The notes under the pieces were generated by a model. The model did not search any database, was not told the origin of the DNA, and saw nothing but the letters and a program-made list of their open reading frames with translations. This document shows positions 1 through 12,281 of a DNA stretch of 64,000 nucleotides, piece after piece. The first letter of the stretch is position 1; the number at the start of each line of letters is the position of its first letter. Position numbers and translations under genes: made by a program. Where the stretch lies: assembly GCA_038501195.1 (NCBI GenBank), contig JBBPUQ010000011.1:124001-188000 (forward strand). The letters run 5' to 3'. This stretch comes from Nemania diffusa (Eukaryota; Ascomycota; Sordariomycetes; Xylariales; Xylariaceae).

Positions 1-899
1 AAATAATTTAAAAAATATAAAATATTATTTAATTATAAAGTTTGTTTATTATAAAAAAACAAATTTTTTAATTAAAAACTATATATAAAAAATCAAATAA
101 AAAAACAAAAGAATATTTTTTTATAATTAGCTTTATTTATATTATATTCAAACTTTTTTAATATATTATTAATTTGTTTAAAAAAAACTAAATAAAATAT
201 AAGTTATAAAAAATAGAAATACTACTAATAAACAACAATAAAACAAAACTGCTTTAAAAAAACTTACTTAAAAAAGCTTTACTAAAAAAAAAACTCAAAC
301 TAAAAAACTATTATAGTAAATATAAACTGCAAAAAAATGCTATAAAATAGTATAAACATTAATTTATTAACATTTTTATATTAAATATTACAACTTTTAT
401 AATAATAATATATTAAAAAAATACTAAGTTATATAAAGTAATTTTTTTATATAAAATAAACTTAATAATTATTTAAAAAAAGTTTAAATTAAAAAGCTTA
501 AAAAATAATTTTTAAAAAATAGCTAAACAAGTAATATTTATAAAATATTACAAATATTTTAATATATTTAATAAAAAAACTTTTAATTAAATATTACTTC
601 GAAAATATAAAATTAATTACTAAATCGAATTTATAAAAGATTTAAAAAACTTAAAATATAGCGTTTTATATAAAATATTTTTAAAAAAAACTGAAACTTA
701 TAAGCAATATATATACGAAAATTTGATAAAAAGTTTTATTAAACTTACTATAACATTTTAAATAGCATTAGTTTTATTTGTACAAAAAAATAACAAATTT
801 TTAAAGCTATATATAAATTATTAAAAGCTAAACTTTTTAATACAAAAAAACTAATACTTTTTATTTTTGATTAATAAAATGTTTATTTGCTTTATAAAA

Positions 900-2900
900 A
901 CAAAAATTTATATTAAATTAAACATAAAGCAGGCGTTTTATTATATATATATAATAAAAAGATATAAATTTTTAACTATATTTTATATATAATATAAAGT
1001 ATACTAATTTAATGTTTTATTTTTTAATTTAATAAATAAACTAGCTATATTTTAATAGTTTATTAATAATATTTTAGCTAAATACTTTAATATATTTTAT
1101 ATAGTATATATTAATAATATATTAATATATTTAAATAACAAAATTAAATATAAACTTTATATAAAAAAAGTTTTAAATAAATTACAAGTTGCAAAATTAT
1201 AAATAAATTTAAAAAAGTATAAGTTTTATATAATTAAAACTAAGTTTTTAAAATTTATTATTAGTACTAACAAAATTAAAATAAATTTAACAAAAACTAA
1301 AGTAATTTATAAATAAAAACTACTTAAAAAGTACAGCATAGCCTAAATTCAAAAAATGCAGTTTTTTTTAAAGTTTTATAATTTTTACAAGCGGTTTATT
1401 AAAAAGTTTAGCTATATTATAAAACTATTAACTCAGTTAACAGCTACTACAGCTTATTTTAACTAGTTTAAAGCATATTAAAAAATGTTTAATTAATTAA
1501 AGCAAACTTTATTGTTAGCGCTAATACTTTGTTATTTTTTGTTCAATATAAAAACACATATAAAAATAAATACATTAAATGAAGTAGCTATAAGTTGCTT
1601 TTTATAAAAAAACAGCTTAAAAAATAACTAGCGTTTTATAGCATTTTATTTTAAAGCACTTTATAAAACTAAACTTAACTACAGCATTTATAATAAAAAA
1701 ATGCTAGTAGTAATAAAAAAACTTATTTACTAAAAAGTAGAACTAATAAGTTTATAACAAGTCAAACTTTTTATAGTAATTACTAACTATATAACATTAA
1801 AATATTTTACTATTAAATATATATTAAACTTTTAATAAACTAAATAAGTTAAACTAATATTATATTATAACTTTATAATTACTTATTAGCTAAAAATTTA
1901 AAACATTATTTTAAACATTATATTAAAACTAAAAAATAAATTAAAAAGCTAAAAACAAAAAAAAAACAAACAATATACAATAGTACTTTTTTAGCTAGTT
2001 ATAACTTTAAAATAGCTAACTTTAAAAAACTTTATTTTAAAATATTTTATTTTATAAATAGTTAAAATTTATAAACTAGTTATTAATAAGCTACTATTAA
2101 TATTAAATATATTTTTAATTAATACTTTATTGCAAACTAACTATAAAAGTTTTTTGCTAAAAAAATATAAAAAGTTAGCACTTGATATATTATAAATAAA
2201 TTATTAAATGTTTAAAAATTTAATAACATATAAAGAATGTTTAATTGTAACTAATATAAATAACTTATAAACAAAAGTAATTCAAAAAGCTTACAACTAA
2301 ATCTTAATAGCTTATTTTAAAAAAAACAAAACTAAAAAACTAATAACAAATAAATATTAGTAGCTAAAAATATTCAAAAATATTAATATATATATAGCTA
2401 ATTGCTTTTATAAAGCTGTTAAAACATTTTAAAATAAAATATTAAATAAGCTTTACTCGCTTAAAGTTCTAGATTATTTTTAATAATATATTATTATTAA
2501 CTTTAAAAATTTTCTTAAAAACAAATTAAGCAATAATACAATTTTTATTATAGTAAACCGTTTGTTTAAACTTTGTTAAATTATACTTTGTAGTTTATTA
2601 GCTATAACAAAAAATATAGCTTAAATATATTATAAAAACTTTTATTAGCTATTTAAATAGCTTAAATTTGTTATAAACAATCGAAGCTTTTAGTTTGTTA
2701 AAAATTTTACAAATAAATTTTTATAAATTTATAAAATAAAGCTAGATTTTTTGTTTACAAAATACTATAAAACAATAAAACAAATAAAAAACATATACTA
2801 ATAAATTAATTAATAGTTACACTTTTACGTTAACTACTTTTAAAACAACTAATTAAAAATACTACTAGCTTTAAACAACGCTTAAACTGCATTATTATAT
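900..2900 (+). pseudogene. Ty3/Gypsy pol relic A (RT, RNase H, integrase)
   Basis: With stops read through, the + strand gives a collinear Gypsy polyprotein. At about 960-1,060 is the stretch before the RT active site. At 1,107-1,118 the active-site motif reads YINN where the family has Y[VI]DD, followed by a recognisable RT thumb-side segment to about 1,320 (VLNKLQVAKL, then KTKFLKFII). At about 1,375-1,520 comes the RNase H entry segment (NFYKRFIKKF, then KLLTQLT). At about 2,490-2,800 lies the integrase core (INFKNF, IVNRLFK, then NNRS where SDRG is expected). Asp codons at catalytic positions have become Asn codons (GAY to AAY), as RIP would cause, and there are many in-frame stops. The element is dead. 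LTRs were not found; the 5' part probably lies outside the window. Confidence 0.75.
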
Positions 2901-4859
2901 AACTTACTAAAAGGTTTTTTTTTTTAAAAAGTTATTATAAAACAACTTATATATATAACTTTTAACTAAAAAAATAAAACAAAAACAACTGTTAAACTTT
3001 TTATTTAAAAAAAGCTTATTTAGTAAAAAATACAAATGTTTAAAAAACAAATCTACAAATATTTATTTATAACTAAAAATTAAATATAAAAAATACAAAA
3101 TAAAATAATTAAACAAATTAATAAATATAAACAAAAGCTAAATTTTAACATAAGTAACTTTGTTTATATTTTAAAAAAAAAAAATAAACAAACTAACTAT
3201 TTAAATAATAAGTTCGACTATTTTTTTATATAAATATTATATAAAATTTTAAAACGTAAAAATTACATTTATTTGTTAAAACTACTAAACTAATAAAAAA
3301 AAGCACGTTAGTTTTATACAAATCAACTACAAAAATATACAAATAATTTACTATTTGAACAAAAATATAAACATTTAAATAAAAAAATTGTAAACTTAAG
3401 TATTAACAGCAAAAAATAAAAAGTTGAAAAAATCTTGTTTTTATAAATTTAATATAAAAAACTATTTTATAAAATAAGCTAAAAAAGCTAAAACTTAAAT
3501 AATATATAATACTTTATTACTAACTTTTGTAACTTTTTTATTTTGTTATAACAATACTATAATAGTTACTTTAATAAAATAGAATTATTTAAACAATTAA
3601 AATATTAATTAAAAGTTTTTAAAAAAAAATAAACTAAGCTAAATTATAAAAACAATAACTATATTAAGTTTAATTAAACATAATTTTACAAAGTTAAGTT
3701 TCGAAAAATTTAAACTATTTATTAGCTTTATAGTTACTGCAAATTTAAAGCAAACTTTAAACAAACAAAAAAATAATTACAACTAAACTATATTTACTAT
3801 ATAAAAAAACAATATATAAAAAATATACTAAAGCATTTATTACATTTTATAGCAAACATTTATTTTATTGTATTAAAAACAAACAATAAAAATATAACAA
3901 ACAATACTAAAACAATAAAAAAAATATTTACTATAAAAAAAAAAATCTATATATAATCAAGCTTGCTATTACAAACTCAATTTTTTCTTTCTTTTTTTTT
4001 TAGCTTAGTATTTTCTCCTGAATATACAGTATTTTTATATATGCTATATTAGCTGTTTTTTCTTAGCCCTTACAAAAGTTTATAAAAAAATATAAACAAA
4101 TTATAAAACTATTTATTAATTTTATATATATTAATATATTGTTTTAATAAATTTAGAAATATTAAAAAATATTTAAAGCTTTATAAACAGTTTTAATAAA
4201 TATATTTATTTTATAGCACTTTTTTTATAATATTAAAACTATAATAAAAACTAACTTTTTTAATAATGTAGCATTAAATGTACTATTTTAAAAAAACAGT
4301 TTAAAAAACTTATAAAAACTAGTTGCTTTTTTTTTAAAAATATTTTACAGTATAAAACTCAACTATAAAATATATAATAAAAAAATACTAGCAGTTATAA
4401 AAAAGTTTTTATATTAAAAAACAAAATTAATTAATATATAATGTTTTTTTATAGTTTTAATAAACTATATAATTTTAAAATATTTTAATATAAAAAAAGT
4501 ATTAAACTTTTAATAAATAAAATAAATAAAATTTATAAACTATTATTATTTTATAATTATATATTATTTAAGTTTAAAAAATACTATTATTAATATTTTA
4601 TTAAAACTTTTAAAAAGTATAAAAATATAAAAAAAAAAAAAAAACAAACAAAAAATAATAGCTTTATTTAAACTAATAATTTTTTTTAATAAAACTTTAT
4701 AAAAATTTATAATAATATATATATTAAAAAATAATATTGTATTTTTGTTAATTTTTGAAATATTGTTAACTGATTTAGTTTTAAAAGCTAATAAAACTAA
4801 CAATAATTTAATTAAATATAAAAAAAAAGCTTATATAAATTAAAACTTAAATTAAATAA

Positions 4860-5600
4860 TACTAAATAATTTAGTACTATATAAAAAACATTTAGTAGTA
4901 TTAAATATTAATTATTTATATATTAAATTAATTAAAAAAGTATATATTTAATTAGTTATAGCATATTTAAAAAAAAGTAAAATAAAAGTTTTAATAATTT
5001 AAAAATATTAATAGTTTAAAGTTTATAAAAAAATAAATTAATATATAATAAATTGTTTATATAAAATAACTAAAGTTTTAAAAAATAAAATACTGAAAAA
5101 ACTAAAACTTTTAAATATATTAAAGCATATATAGCAATATATAATAATAAATTTTAAATATTTTTTTTTAAATAATAATAAAAACAATATAACTTTTTAT
5201 ATAATTAATAAGCTGTTTAAATTTATATAAACTATAGTTTATAAAAATATAGTAATTATAAAATAAACTATAAAAATATATTATAATAAATTATATTAAA
5301 TATATAACTAGTTAAAAAATTTTACTAGCAACTGCAGTTTTTAATTTATAATTAAATTTATAAATAAATTATTTTAAATTTATAAAATAAAACTAAACTT
5401 TTTTTTTATTAGCTATAAATAAACTATTAAATAAATAGAAATTATATATTAATAAATAAATTAAAAGTTATAACTTTTTGTTAATTATTTTTAAAAAAAT
5501 TAATTTAAAATATTATTAATATTAAATATAATATAAATATTATTGCTATATAAATTATTAAAAAGTTTATTTTTATATAAAGTGTTAATTAGTTAAGCTA
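4860..5600 (+). pseudogene. Ty3/Gypsy integrase relic B
   Basis: A second Gypsy integrase-like segment is readable on the + strand if stops are ignored. Near 5,290-5,330 the motif KNFTSN appears where the family has a TSDRG-type motif. It is followed by YKIKLNF, a serine-tyrosine-lysine stretch where Gypsy integrases have the HPQTDGQ segment, and an FVNY-like block near 5,480. The integrase of relic A sits at 2,490-2,900, so this is a separate copy or a fragment of another element, not its continuation. RT was not recognised upstream. The match rests on motif order over about 120 codons read by eye. Confidence 0.55.
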
Positions 5601-7180
5601 TAAAAATAATATTTAATTAAAAAGTTAAAACAAAAAAATTAATATTTAAATTAAAAAAAAAAAAATTAAACTATAAAAAAATATAAAGTTTTATAACTAA
5701 AATATATAAATATATAATAATAATAAAATAATAAATATTTTAAGTTTAATAAAAAATAATTAATTAAATTAATAAGTATTAATAAAACTTTAATTTTTTA
5801 ATAAAAAGTTAAATATATATTTTACAAAAAAAAAAAAATAAATAAACTAATTTAATAATAAGTTAAACTATTTAATAATAAAAATATATTATAAAATTAT
5901 TAACAATAATAAAAAAGATATTTTTAAATTTTATTTATTAGATTTTTAAAAAAGCTTTTAATAATTTTATATAAATTAATTATATAAATATTTAAAAAAC
6001 TTATTTTTAAAACAAAACTTTAAACATTTAAAAAAAAAAGTTATAAATTTTAAATATAATAAAAAAAAATAAAAAGTTAAAAAAGTTCTATTATTATATA
6101 TTAAATTAAATAAACTTTATTATAAAATAGTTTAAAAAAAATAAAATTATAATAACTAGTAATATTTAATAAACATTTTAAAAAACTTTTTTATATATAT
6201 ATAAAAATTTTATAATTAAAACTTTAATATAAAAAGTTTTTTTATAAAGTTATTAAAATAAAAAAAAACAATACAAAAAAAAATATTTATAAAAAAATAT
6301 TTTAATAATAATAAAATAAATATAACAAAAAAACGTTATATATATAAAAAATAAAAAAGTTTTTAAATATATATATAATATTATATAATATTAATAGCAT
6401 TATTAAATGAATTATTAATATAATAAAAAAATAGCAAAAATTAAAAGCTTTTATATATAAACTAATTATATACAACTAAAAGTATTTTTTTACTGTTTAA
6501 AAATATTAATTTTAAAAATTTGCAATTTAAATATTTAATATAGCAAAAATTTAAGTCAAGCTTTTTTTTATATAAAAAAAATTGTTATAAATTATACTTA
6601 TATTTAAATAAATAAATTCTAAAAATAGTTAATATATATAATATAACTAATAAATAGCTAAAATAACTAAGTAAATTTTATTGTTTGTTTAAAATAATAG
6701 ATTTATTAAAAGTTAAATAAAATAGTAAATATAAAAAAAAAAAGTAATAAATAAAAAAGCACTTATATAAATATATCGACTTGATTTAAAAAGTTAGGTT
6801 TGTTTTTTAGTTTTTTCAACTTTAGTTTTTTTTTTAAAATATATAATATTATTTAATCCTTGAACTTATTGCTAATATTGCACTTATTATATTAAAATTA
6901 AATATATTAAATATATAAATTATATATTAATATAATTAATAATTTTATAATTAATATTAAATTTAAATTATTATTTAATTATTTAAATTATTGTTTATAG
7001 TTTATAATAAATAATATATATTTATATAATTAATAGTTATATATTTGATTTTTTATTATTTATATTATATATATTATAATATATATATTTAATTTATATA
7101 TTTTTTATATTTAATTAGTTAATTTATTTATTTAATATTTATTAATTAAATATTTTTAATTTTAATAAAATTACTATTAG

Positions 7181-7386
7181 TATTAATTATATTATAAATT
7201 AAATTATTTATTTATAAATTATAAAAATTAATATATTTATAATATTATTATTAATATTAATTATATTATAAATTAAACTATTTATTTATAAATTATAAAA
7301 GTTAATATATTTATAATATTATTATTAATATTAATTATATTATAAATTAAATTATTTATTTATAAATTATAAAAGTTAATATATAT
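7181..7386. repeat. 74-bp AT tandem repeat, about 2.8 copies
   Basis: The motif TATTAATTAT recurs at 7,181, 7,255 and 7,329, giving an exact 74-bp period. The units are nearly identical along their length, with a few A/G and C/T changes. The third copy breaks off near 7,386. High identity between units inside an otherwise eroded region suggests that the array expanded after most of the mutation, or that A/T-only units no longer offer RIP targets. Confidence 0.85.
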
Positions 7387-8119
7387 AAAATTTGCTAAAA
7401 TAGTTTTAATTATAGCTATAACTTAAATAAGCTTTAAAATTTAAAAAATTTAAAAAAAATAAAAAAGCTAATTTATAACTACTAATTAATTTAAATATAA
7501 AATAAATTACAATTATATTAATATTAAATTTAAATATAAAATAAATAAATTTTTTATTTTTATAAAATTAAAATATTTATTTAATTTTATTAAAAAAATA
7601 TTATTAATTTTATATTAATAGCTAATATTTAAATATAATATTTAAAATAATATATTAAAATATATATTTATATATAACTTTAATAATTAAAAAAAATATA
7701 AAAATATTTATATATAAATAATTAATTTTAGCAATTAAAAAAAAAAGTATTAATATATTTATAAATTAATTATTTTAACAATTAAAATAAAATATTAAAA
7801 TATTTATATATAAATAATTAATTTTAATAATTAAAATAAATTAATTTATAATATAAATAAAATAAATTTTTATTAAATATATATTTAAAATTTAAATTAA
7901 ATATAAATTGAAAAAATTTATAATATATATAACTTAATTAGCTATTAAATAATAAAATAAAAACAATATTAAAATATTAATTTATTATAAAATAAAGTTT
8001 ATTAAATAATATATATTTTTAAAAATAAATAGTTCGATAATAATAATTTTAAAAGCTAAAAAGTAAAAATTAAAAAATTAATAATTTAATAATATTAACT
8101 TAAAATATAAAAATATATT

Positions 8120-8510
8120 TAAAACAAAAAAACTAATAATAACAATAGCGACTTAAAAAATAAATTAAAAAACTAGCGATAGCAATAATAACTTAAGAAA
8201 TAAATTAAAAAATTAGCAATAATACTAGCAATAATATTAGCGATTTAAAAAATAAATTAAAAAACTAGCGATAACAATAGTAACTTAAAAAATAAATTAA
8301 AAAACTAGCGATAATATTAGCAATAATACTAGCGATTTAAAAAATGGATTAAAAAATTAGCAATAATATTAGCAACTTAGAAAATAAAAAATTAAAAAAT
8401 AAAAAATTAAAAAATAAAGGTTTAAAAAACTAGCAATAATATTAACAACTTAGAAAATAAAAAATAAAAGATTAAAAAATAAAAGATTAAAAAACTAATA
8501 ATTTAACAAT
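8120..8510. repeat. Degenerate AT-rich minisatellite
   Basis: Units of roughly 35-50 bp repeat the theme AAATTAAAAAACTAGCGATAAC, often with an extra AGCAATAATATTAGC insert, ending in short A-rich units (AAAATTAAAAAAT). Unit length varies, so this looks like a variable-number array with nested short duplications. It has no coding potential. Confidence 0.75.
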
Positions 8511-9109
8511 AATATTACAATATATAATATCAGGTATATAAATAAATAAATAGTAAATAGTTTAATAAAATTTAAATAATAAAAATAAACAAAATATTTA
8601 AATAAATATAACAGATATAAGTTTTATTATTTAAATATAAATTGATAAATTAACAAGTGTTATAAACTTTATTTTTGATTTTTTACTACTGTTTTTTTTA
8701 GTAGCATAACATAATAATATAAAAAATATCAATTTGTTATAATAAATAAAATATTATATAAAATATTATAAAATTAATTAATATAATATAAATATATATA
8801 AATATATAAAAATGTTGTTAATAATAAAACTTTTTATTTTTATTTTGAATTAAATTTATTAATTTAAATTAACTATAAAAAAAAATACGCTAAATTTTCA
8901 TTTTGTTAATAATTTTTAAATTTTTAAAAAGTATTTTTTATAATTTTAATTTTATATATAAATTTTAAAATAATCTAGTTTTTTAAATATCAAAAGTTTT
9001 ATTATTAAAAAAATTTATATATTATAACAATATATAAATTAGCAAAAATATATATATATATATATTAAGTATATATTTTTTAAGCTTAGAAAAAATATTT
9101 ATATAATAT

Positions 9110-9373
9110 TGTTAATTAGCTGTACTATTAACAAGAGTACATTGTATAAAGCATGTTTACTAAACACTAAAAAAGGTTATAGAATTTTTAAATTAATAGT
9201 TGAAAATACTATATATTGTAAGTTTAAGTTTATAAAAGTTTCGGCTATAATATAAGTTATATAAGTCTGTATAAATTATATGCTATATAGTTAATTAAAC
9301 TATATGTTTATAGTACTATTAACTATAAGCTATATATATTATATATATAATATGTATAATTATTAAACTAATA
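9110..9373 (+). repeat. 5' LTR of outer element (264 bp)
   Basis: Aligns over its whole length with 16,497-16,760, starting TGTTAATTAGCTGTACTATT and sharing the segment ACATTGTATAAAGCAT. This copy is more AT-rich than the 3' copy. The putative primer-binding site begins just after it, at 9,374 (TTAGCAATTTTTTAT, against CTGGCAACTTTTCTC in the inner element). Confidence 0.85.
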
Positions 9374-9711
9374 TTAGCAATTTTTTATATGTTTTATTTA
9401 TGTATTTTATTTAACTAACTATTTATTAATATTTATTTGCTTGTTATATAAATATTTAAACTTATAAAAAAGACTAAGTGTGACTAAAAGTAGTTAAAAA
9501 AGTCAAAAGTTTAAAAAAGTCAAAAGTTGTTAATAAAGCTTTAAAGGGTTTAAAAAGTCCTAAAAAGTCGAGAGGTTAAAAAGGGTTAATAAAGCTTTAA
9601 AAAGTTTAAAAAGTTTAAAAAGTTTTAAAAAGTTAAAAATAGTTGAAAAAATAAAAGCGTACAAATAAAATACTGATTTAAAAAGTTTTTTTTATATAGA
9701 AGTATTAAAAT

Positions 9712-9926
9712 TGTCACAGACTAGCAAGGGGTGCAAGCCTACAGGCTTGCAAGACCGACCTAGACCTACTGTAAATAGGACCCCTAGGACCCCTAGGGTC
9801 CCTGGGACCCACTAGGGTCCACCTAACTGACCTGGACCCACCTAACCTACCTATAGGTAGGTTTGGTGGCCCAGGGCCCTGGCTGGATTCCTCTTCTCTA
9901 TATCGCAGTTTTCACCACTATAATTA
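9712..9926 (+). repeat. R1: first LTR of element R, 3' end missing
   Basis: Begins TGTCACAGACTAGCAAGG and is the least mutated of the three R LTRs. It contains several hairpins: GCAAGCCT/AGGCTTGC near 9,733-9,752, and the palindrome AACCTACCTATAGGTAGGTT near 9,843-9,862. Homology to R2 and R3 stops near 9,925, where the sequence jumps to internal sequence equivalent to about 14,115. Confidence 0.8.
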
Positions 9927-10187
9927 TACTTTCTCTGCTTGACCTACTAAAACAAGGTCGTTTTTTTTTTTTTTGTTGTGTAGCATATAAATATAAGACC
10001 TATTGTTTAAATATACTTACATATAAACCGTTTTTTATACTTATAACTTTTATAAAAAGCTTATAAAATTTATATTATAAGTATTTAATAAAAAAACTTA
10101 CTGTTTACTTTATTTATTTTTTTCTATAATAAACTTTCGTAAATTTACTTATATATATATTTATTTATTTATTATATTAATAAATAG

Positions 10188-10490
10188 TGTCGGTTGGCTG
10201 TACTATGGTAGTACTGTACGACCGAAGGTCGTATGCAAAAGGTGGTAGCACTAGGATTAAAGTTTTCAAATGCTACAATTTCTAAGTTTAGAATGTGGGT
10301 GGTGTGGGCTACTGTACAGGCTATATAGGGCTGTATAGGTCAGGTGACCTGTAGGTCATATGACTTGTAGGTAGGTCAGGTGACCTGCAGTCGACTGGAC
10401 TGGAGTCCAGTTGACTAGGCTGTCTACTATATAGGCTGTACGTACTGCGTACGCAGTATGTCCAATATATGTACGAATATAGTACTAACA
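10188..10490 (+). repeat. 5' LTR of inner element (303 bp)
   Basis: Less mutated of the pair. The second half is packed with dyad symmetries: CAGGTGACCTG twice (about 10,337-10,393), AGTCGACTGGACT...AGTCCAGTTGACT (about 10,389-10,418) and TGCGTACGCA near 10,446-10,455. Confidence 0.9.
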
Positions 10491-10609
10491 CTGGCAACTT
10501 TTCTCTTTTGACCTATTTGTATGTATTTTATCCGCTCGCTGTTCATTCAACATTTATCGCTTGTTGTACAAGCAAATCGAAGAGGTATAAAGGACTAAGG
10601 CTGACTGAG

Positions 10610-10850
10610 AGTAAGAAGGTTAGGGGTTCTAGGGGTCAAGGGTTGTCGACAGGGTCTTAGGGGGTGGGGGGGGGTCCTAGGTGGTCGAGAGGGGTCGAGG
10701 GGTGTAGGGGACTAAGGGGGGGGGTCGAGAGGGTTAGAGGGTTAAGGGGGTCAAGGGGTCCAAAAGGGTCCTGCGAGGCCCTAGGAGGTCAAAGGGGTCC
10801 TAGGGGGTCGAGGGGGTCTGAGAGGGTCCGAGAGGGTCTTAGGACCTACT
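10610..10850 (+). repeat. G-rich AGGGGTC array inside inner element
   Basis: The + strand carries many runs of three to ten G separated by one to ten bases, built from AGGGGTC and GAGGGGGTC-like words. Such a strand could form G-quadruplexes. Short open frames across it (10,469-10,660 and 10,664-10,870) encode only Gly/Arg-rich low-complexity peptides and are not considered genes. The equivalent position in the outer element (about 9,470-9,640) has the same layout with G changed to A. Confidence 0.75.
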
Positions 10851-11294
10851 ATATAAGTAGGTCGAAATGAGTGACTGTCGGCGACAGTCAGGAAGGTCTA
10901 GGTCTAGGTAGGTCTAGGAAGGTCTAGGTCGTATAACCTTTAAGGCTTCTGGATTTGAGGAATTGAACAAGTCTTTTGGTATATATCAACCCTGGAAAAA
11001 AGCCGGTATTTTTTTCGATAACTTCGATTAATTTTTTCTGAAACTGTTGATTGATCTAGTTAAACTAAGTCGCTGTTCAATTGCAAAAAATACTATTAAA
11101 CTTAGCTGCTGTTGATTCGTCTATATATTATATATTATTAAAAAATACTTTTGCAATATATATAATACATTGTTTATTGCTAGTTCTATTAAGTCGATTT
11201 TTATACAAGTCGTTGTTTTAATACTTTAAGCTAGTATATTTTCGCTAAAGTCCTAGTAAGATATTATTTTTTCGGCTTATTTTTTCGTACGTTA

Positions 11295-11715
11295 TATAAT
11301 CGTCGTCCAGGTCAGGTAGTTGACTGGTCCTTGGACTGGCTGATTGACTGACTTTAGGTCCAGTTAGTTAACTGGTTTTTAGACTGGTTAATTGACTGAC
11401 CTTAGGTCCAGTCAGTTGACTGGTCCTTAGACTGGTCAATTAACTGACCTTAGGTCCAGTCAGTTGACTGGTCTTTAGACTGGTCAATTGATTGACCTTA
11501 GGTCTAGTTAGTTGACTGGTCCTTAGACTGGTTAATTGACTGACTTTAGGTCCAGTCAGTTGACTGGTCCCTGATTCGGTCAATTGACTGGTCCCTGACC
11601 TGGTCAATTGACTGGTCCCTGACCTGGTCAGGTGACTGGTCCCTGACTTGGTTAGGTAACTAGCCCCTGACCTGGTCGATTGACTGGTCTCACCCTTGGT
11701 CGGGTGGTTGGTCGA
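11295..11715. repeat. GACTGGTC tandem array inside inner element
   Basis: Units of about 57 bp (CAGTTGACTGGTCCTTAGAC, then TGGTCAATTGACTGACCTTAGG) are followed by shorter units of about 24-30 bp (TTGACTGGTCCCTGACCTGG). On the - strand an open frame of 93 codons reads through it as repeated SGTSQLTR units, which follows from the unit structure and is not evidence for a protein. The AT-mutated counterpart in the outer element lies at 15,715-15,900. Confidence 0.8.
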
Positions 11716-12281
11716 CGACATAGTAGGTCGTCGTCCAAAGAAAGAAGGGGGGGGTTATAGGGTCAACGCCGGTCTAGGCAGTACGTTGACTTAAGTCGCG
11801 TTTTTCTCGACCGTATAAAAGGTACGTCGGCCGACTATAACGTAGTTTAGCGGGCGGAATGTGTGTAAGTTTTGACTTCTTTTTCGTATGTTGGTTTAAA
11901 GTTGGGACGGGCCGAGGGGGTAGGTGTACGAAAGGGTTGTCGAATCGACAGTTTTGTTTGGTTAGTCGCAGTCTGATCGGGCGGATTGCGACTGGTTAAA
12001 AGTCGATTTTGCCCTGTAGATTTGTTAGTACAGGGGGTTACAACGTGGCTCGCAGTCTAATCTGGTCGATTATACACAGGTTAGTCTATATCTGACCTAG
12101 CAGGCGGAACAGTAACGTAGGTTTTACTGCATACAAAGTCAGTTAAAGTCGACTTTTTTTTTTTTTTTATCGGGCGAGATAGTATAAAGCCGAAAAATAT
12201 AAAAGTTTGGCAATAACTTATCAAATAGCTTTTGTTTTTTTAATTTTGCTAATTTGCAGTTGCTAGTGAACTATTAATTAG

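Larger units (their letters stand above)
1..9104. repeat. AT-rich RIP-degraded block, left part
   Basis: This stretch consists almost only of A and T, with hardly any CpG and no reading frame of gene-like composition. Both strands are full of TAA and TAG codons. Within it I can read decayed Ty3/Gypsy retrotransposon domains (separate entries) and two AT-rich tandem arrays. The pattern is that of repeat-induced point mutation, known from Pezizomycotina, in which C-to-T changes destroy duplicated DNA. The left edge of the window cuts the block, so its full length is unknown. No LTR pair could be assigned here. The rest shows nothing recognisable. Confidence 0.85.

Noticed and set aside
4564..4803. 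Open frame of 79 codons on the - strand in the AT block
   Set aside because: Only Ile, Leu, Phe, Lys and Asn-type codons of pure A/T sequence; no domain, and chance open frames are expected in such composition.
9863..10066. Open frame over the end of R1
   Set aside because: It spans an LTR and a poly-T tract; it is absent as a frame in the paralogous copies.
11440..11721. 93-codon - strand frame with repeated SGTSQLTR
   Set aside because: It is a read-through of a tandem DNA array inside a non-autonomous element; no start context or family.
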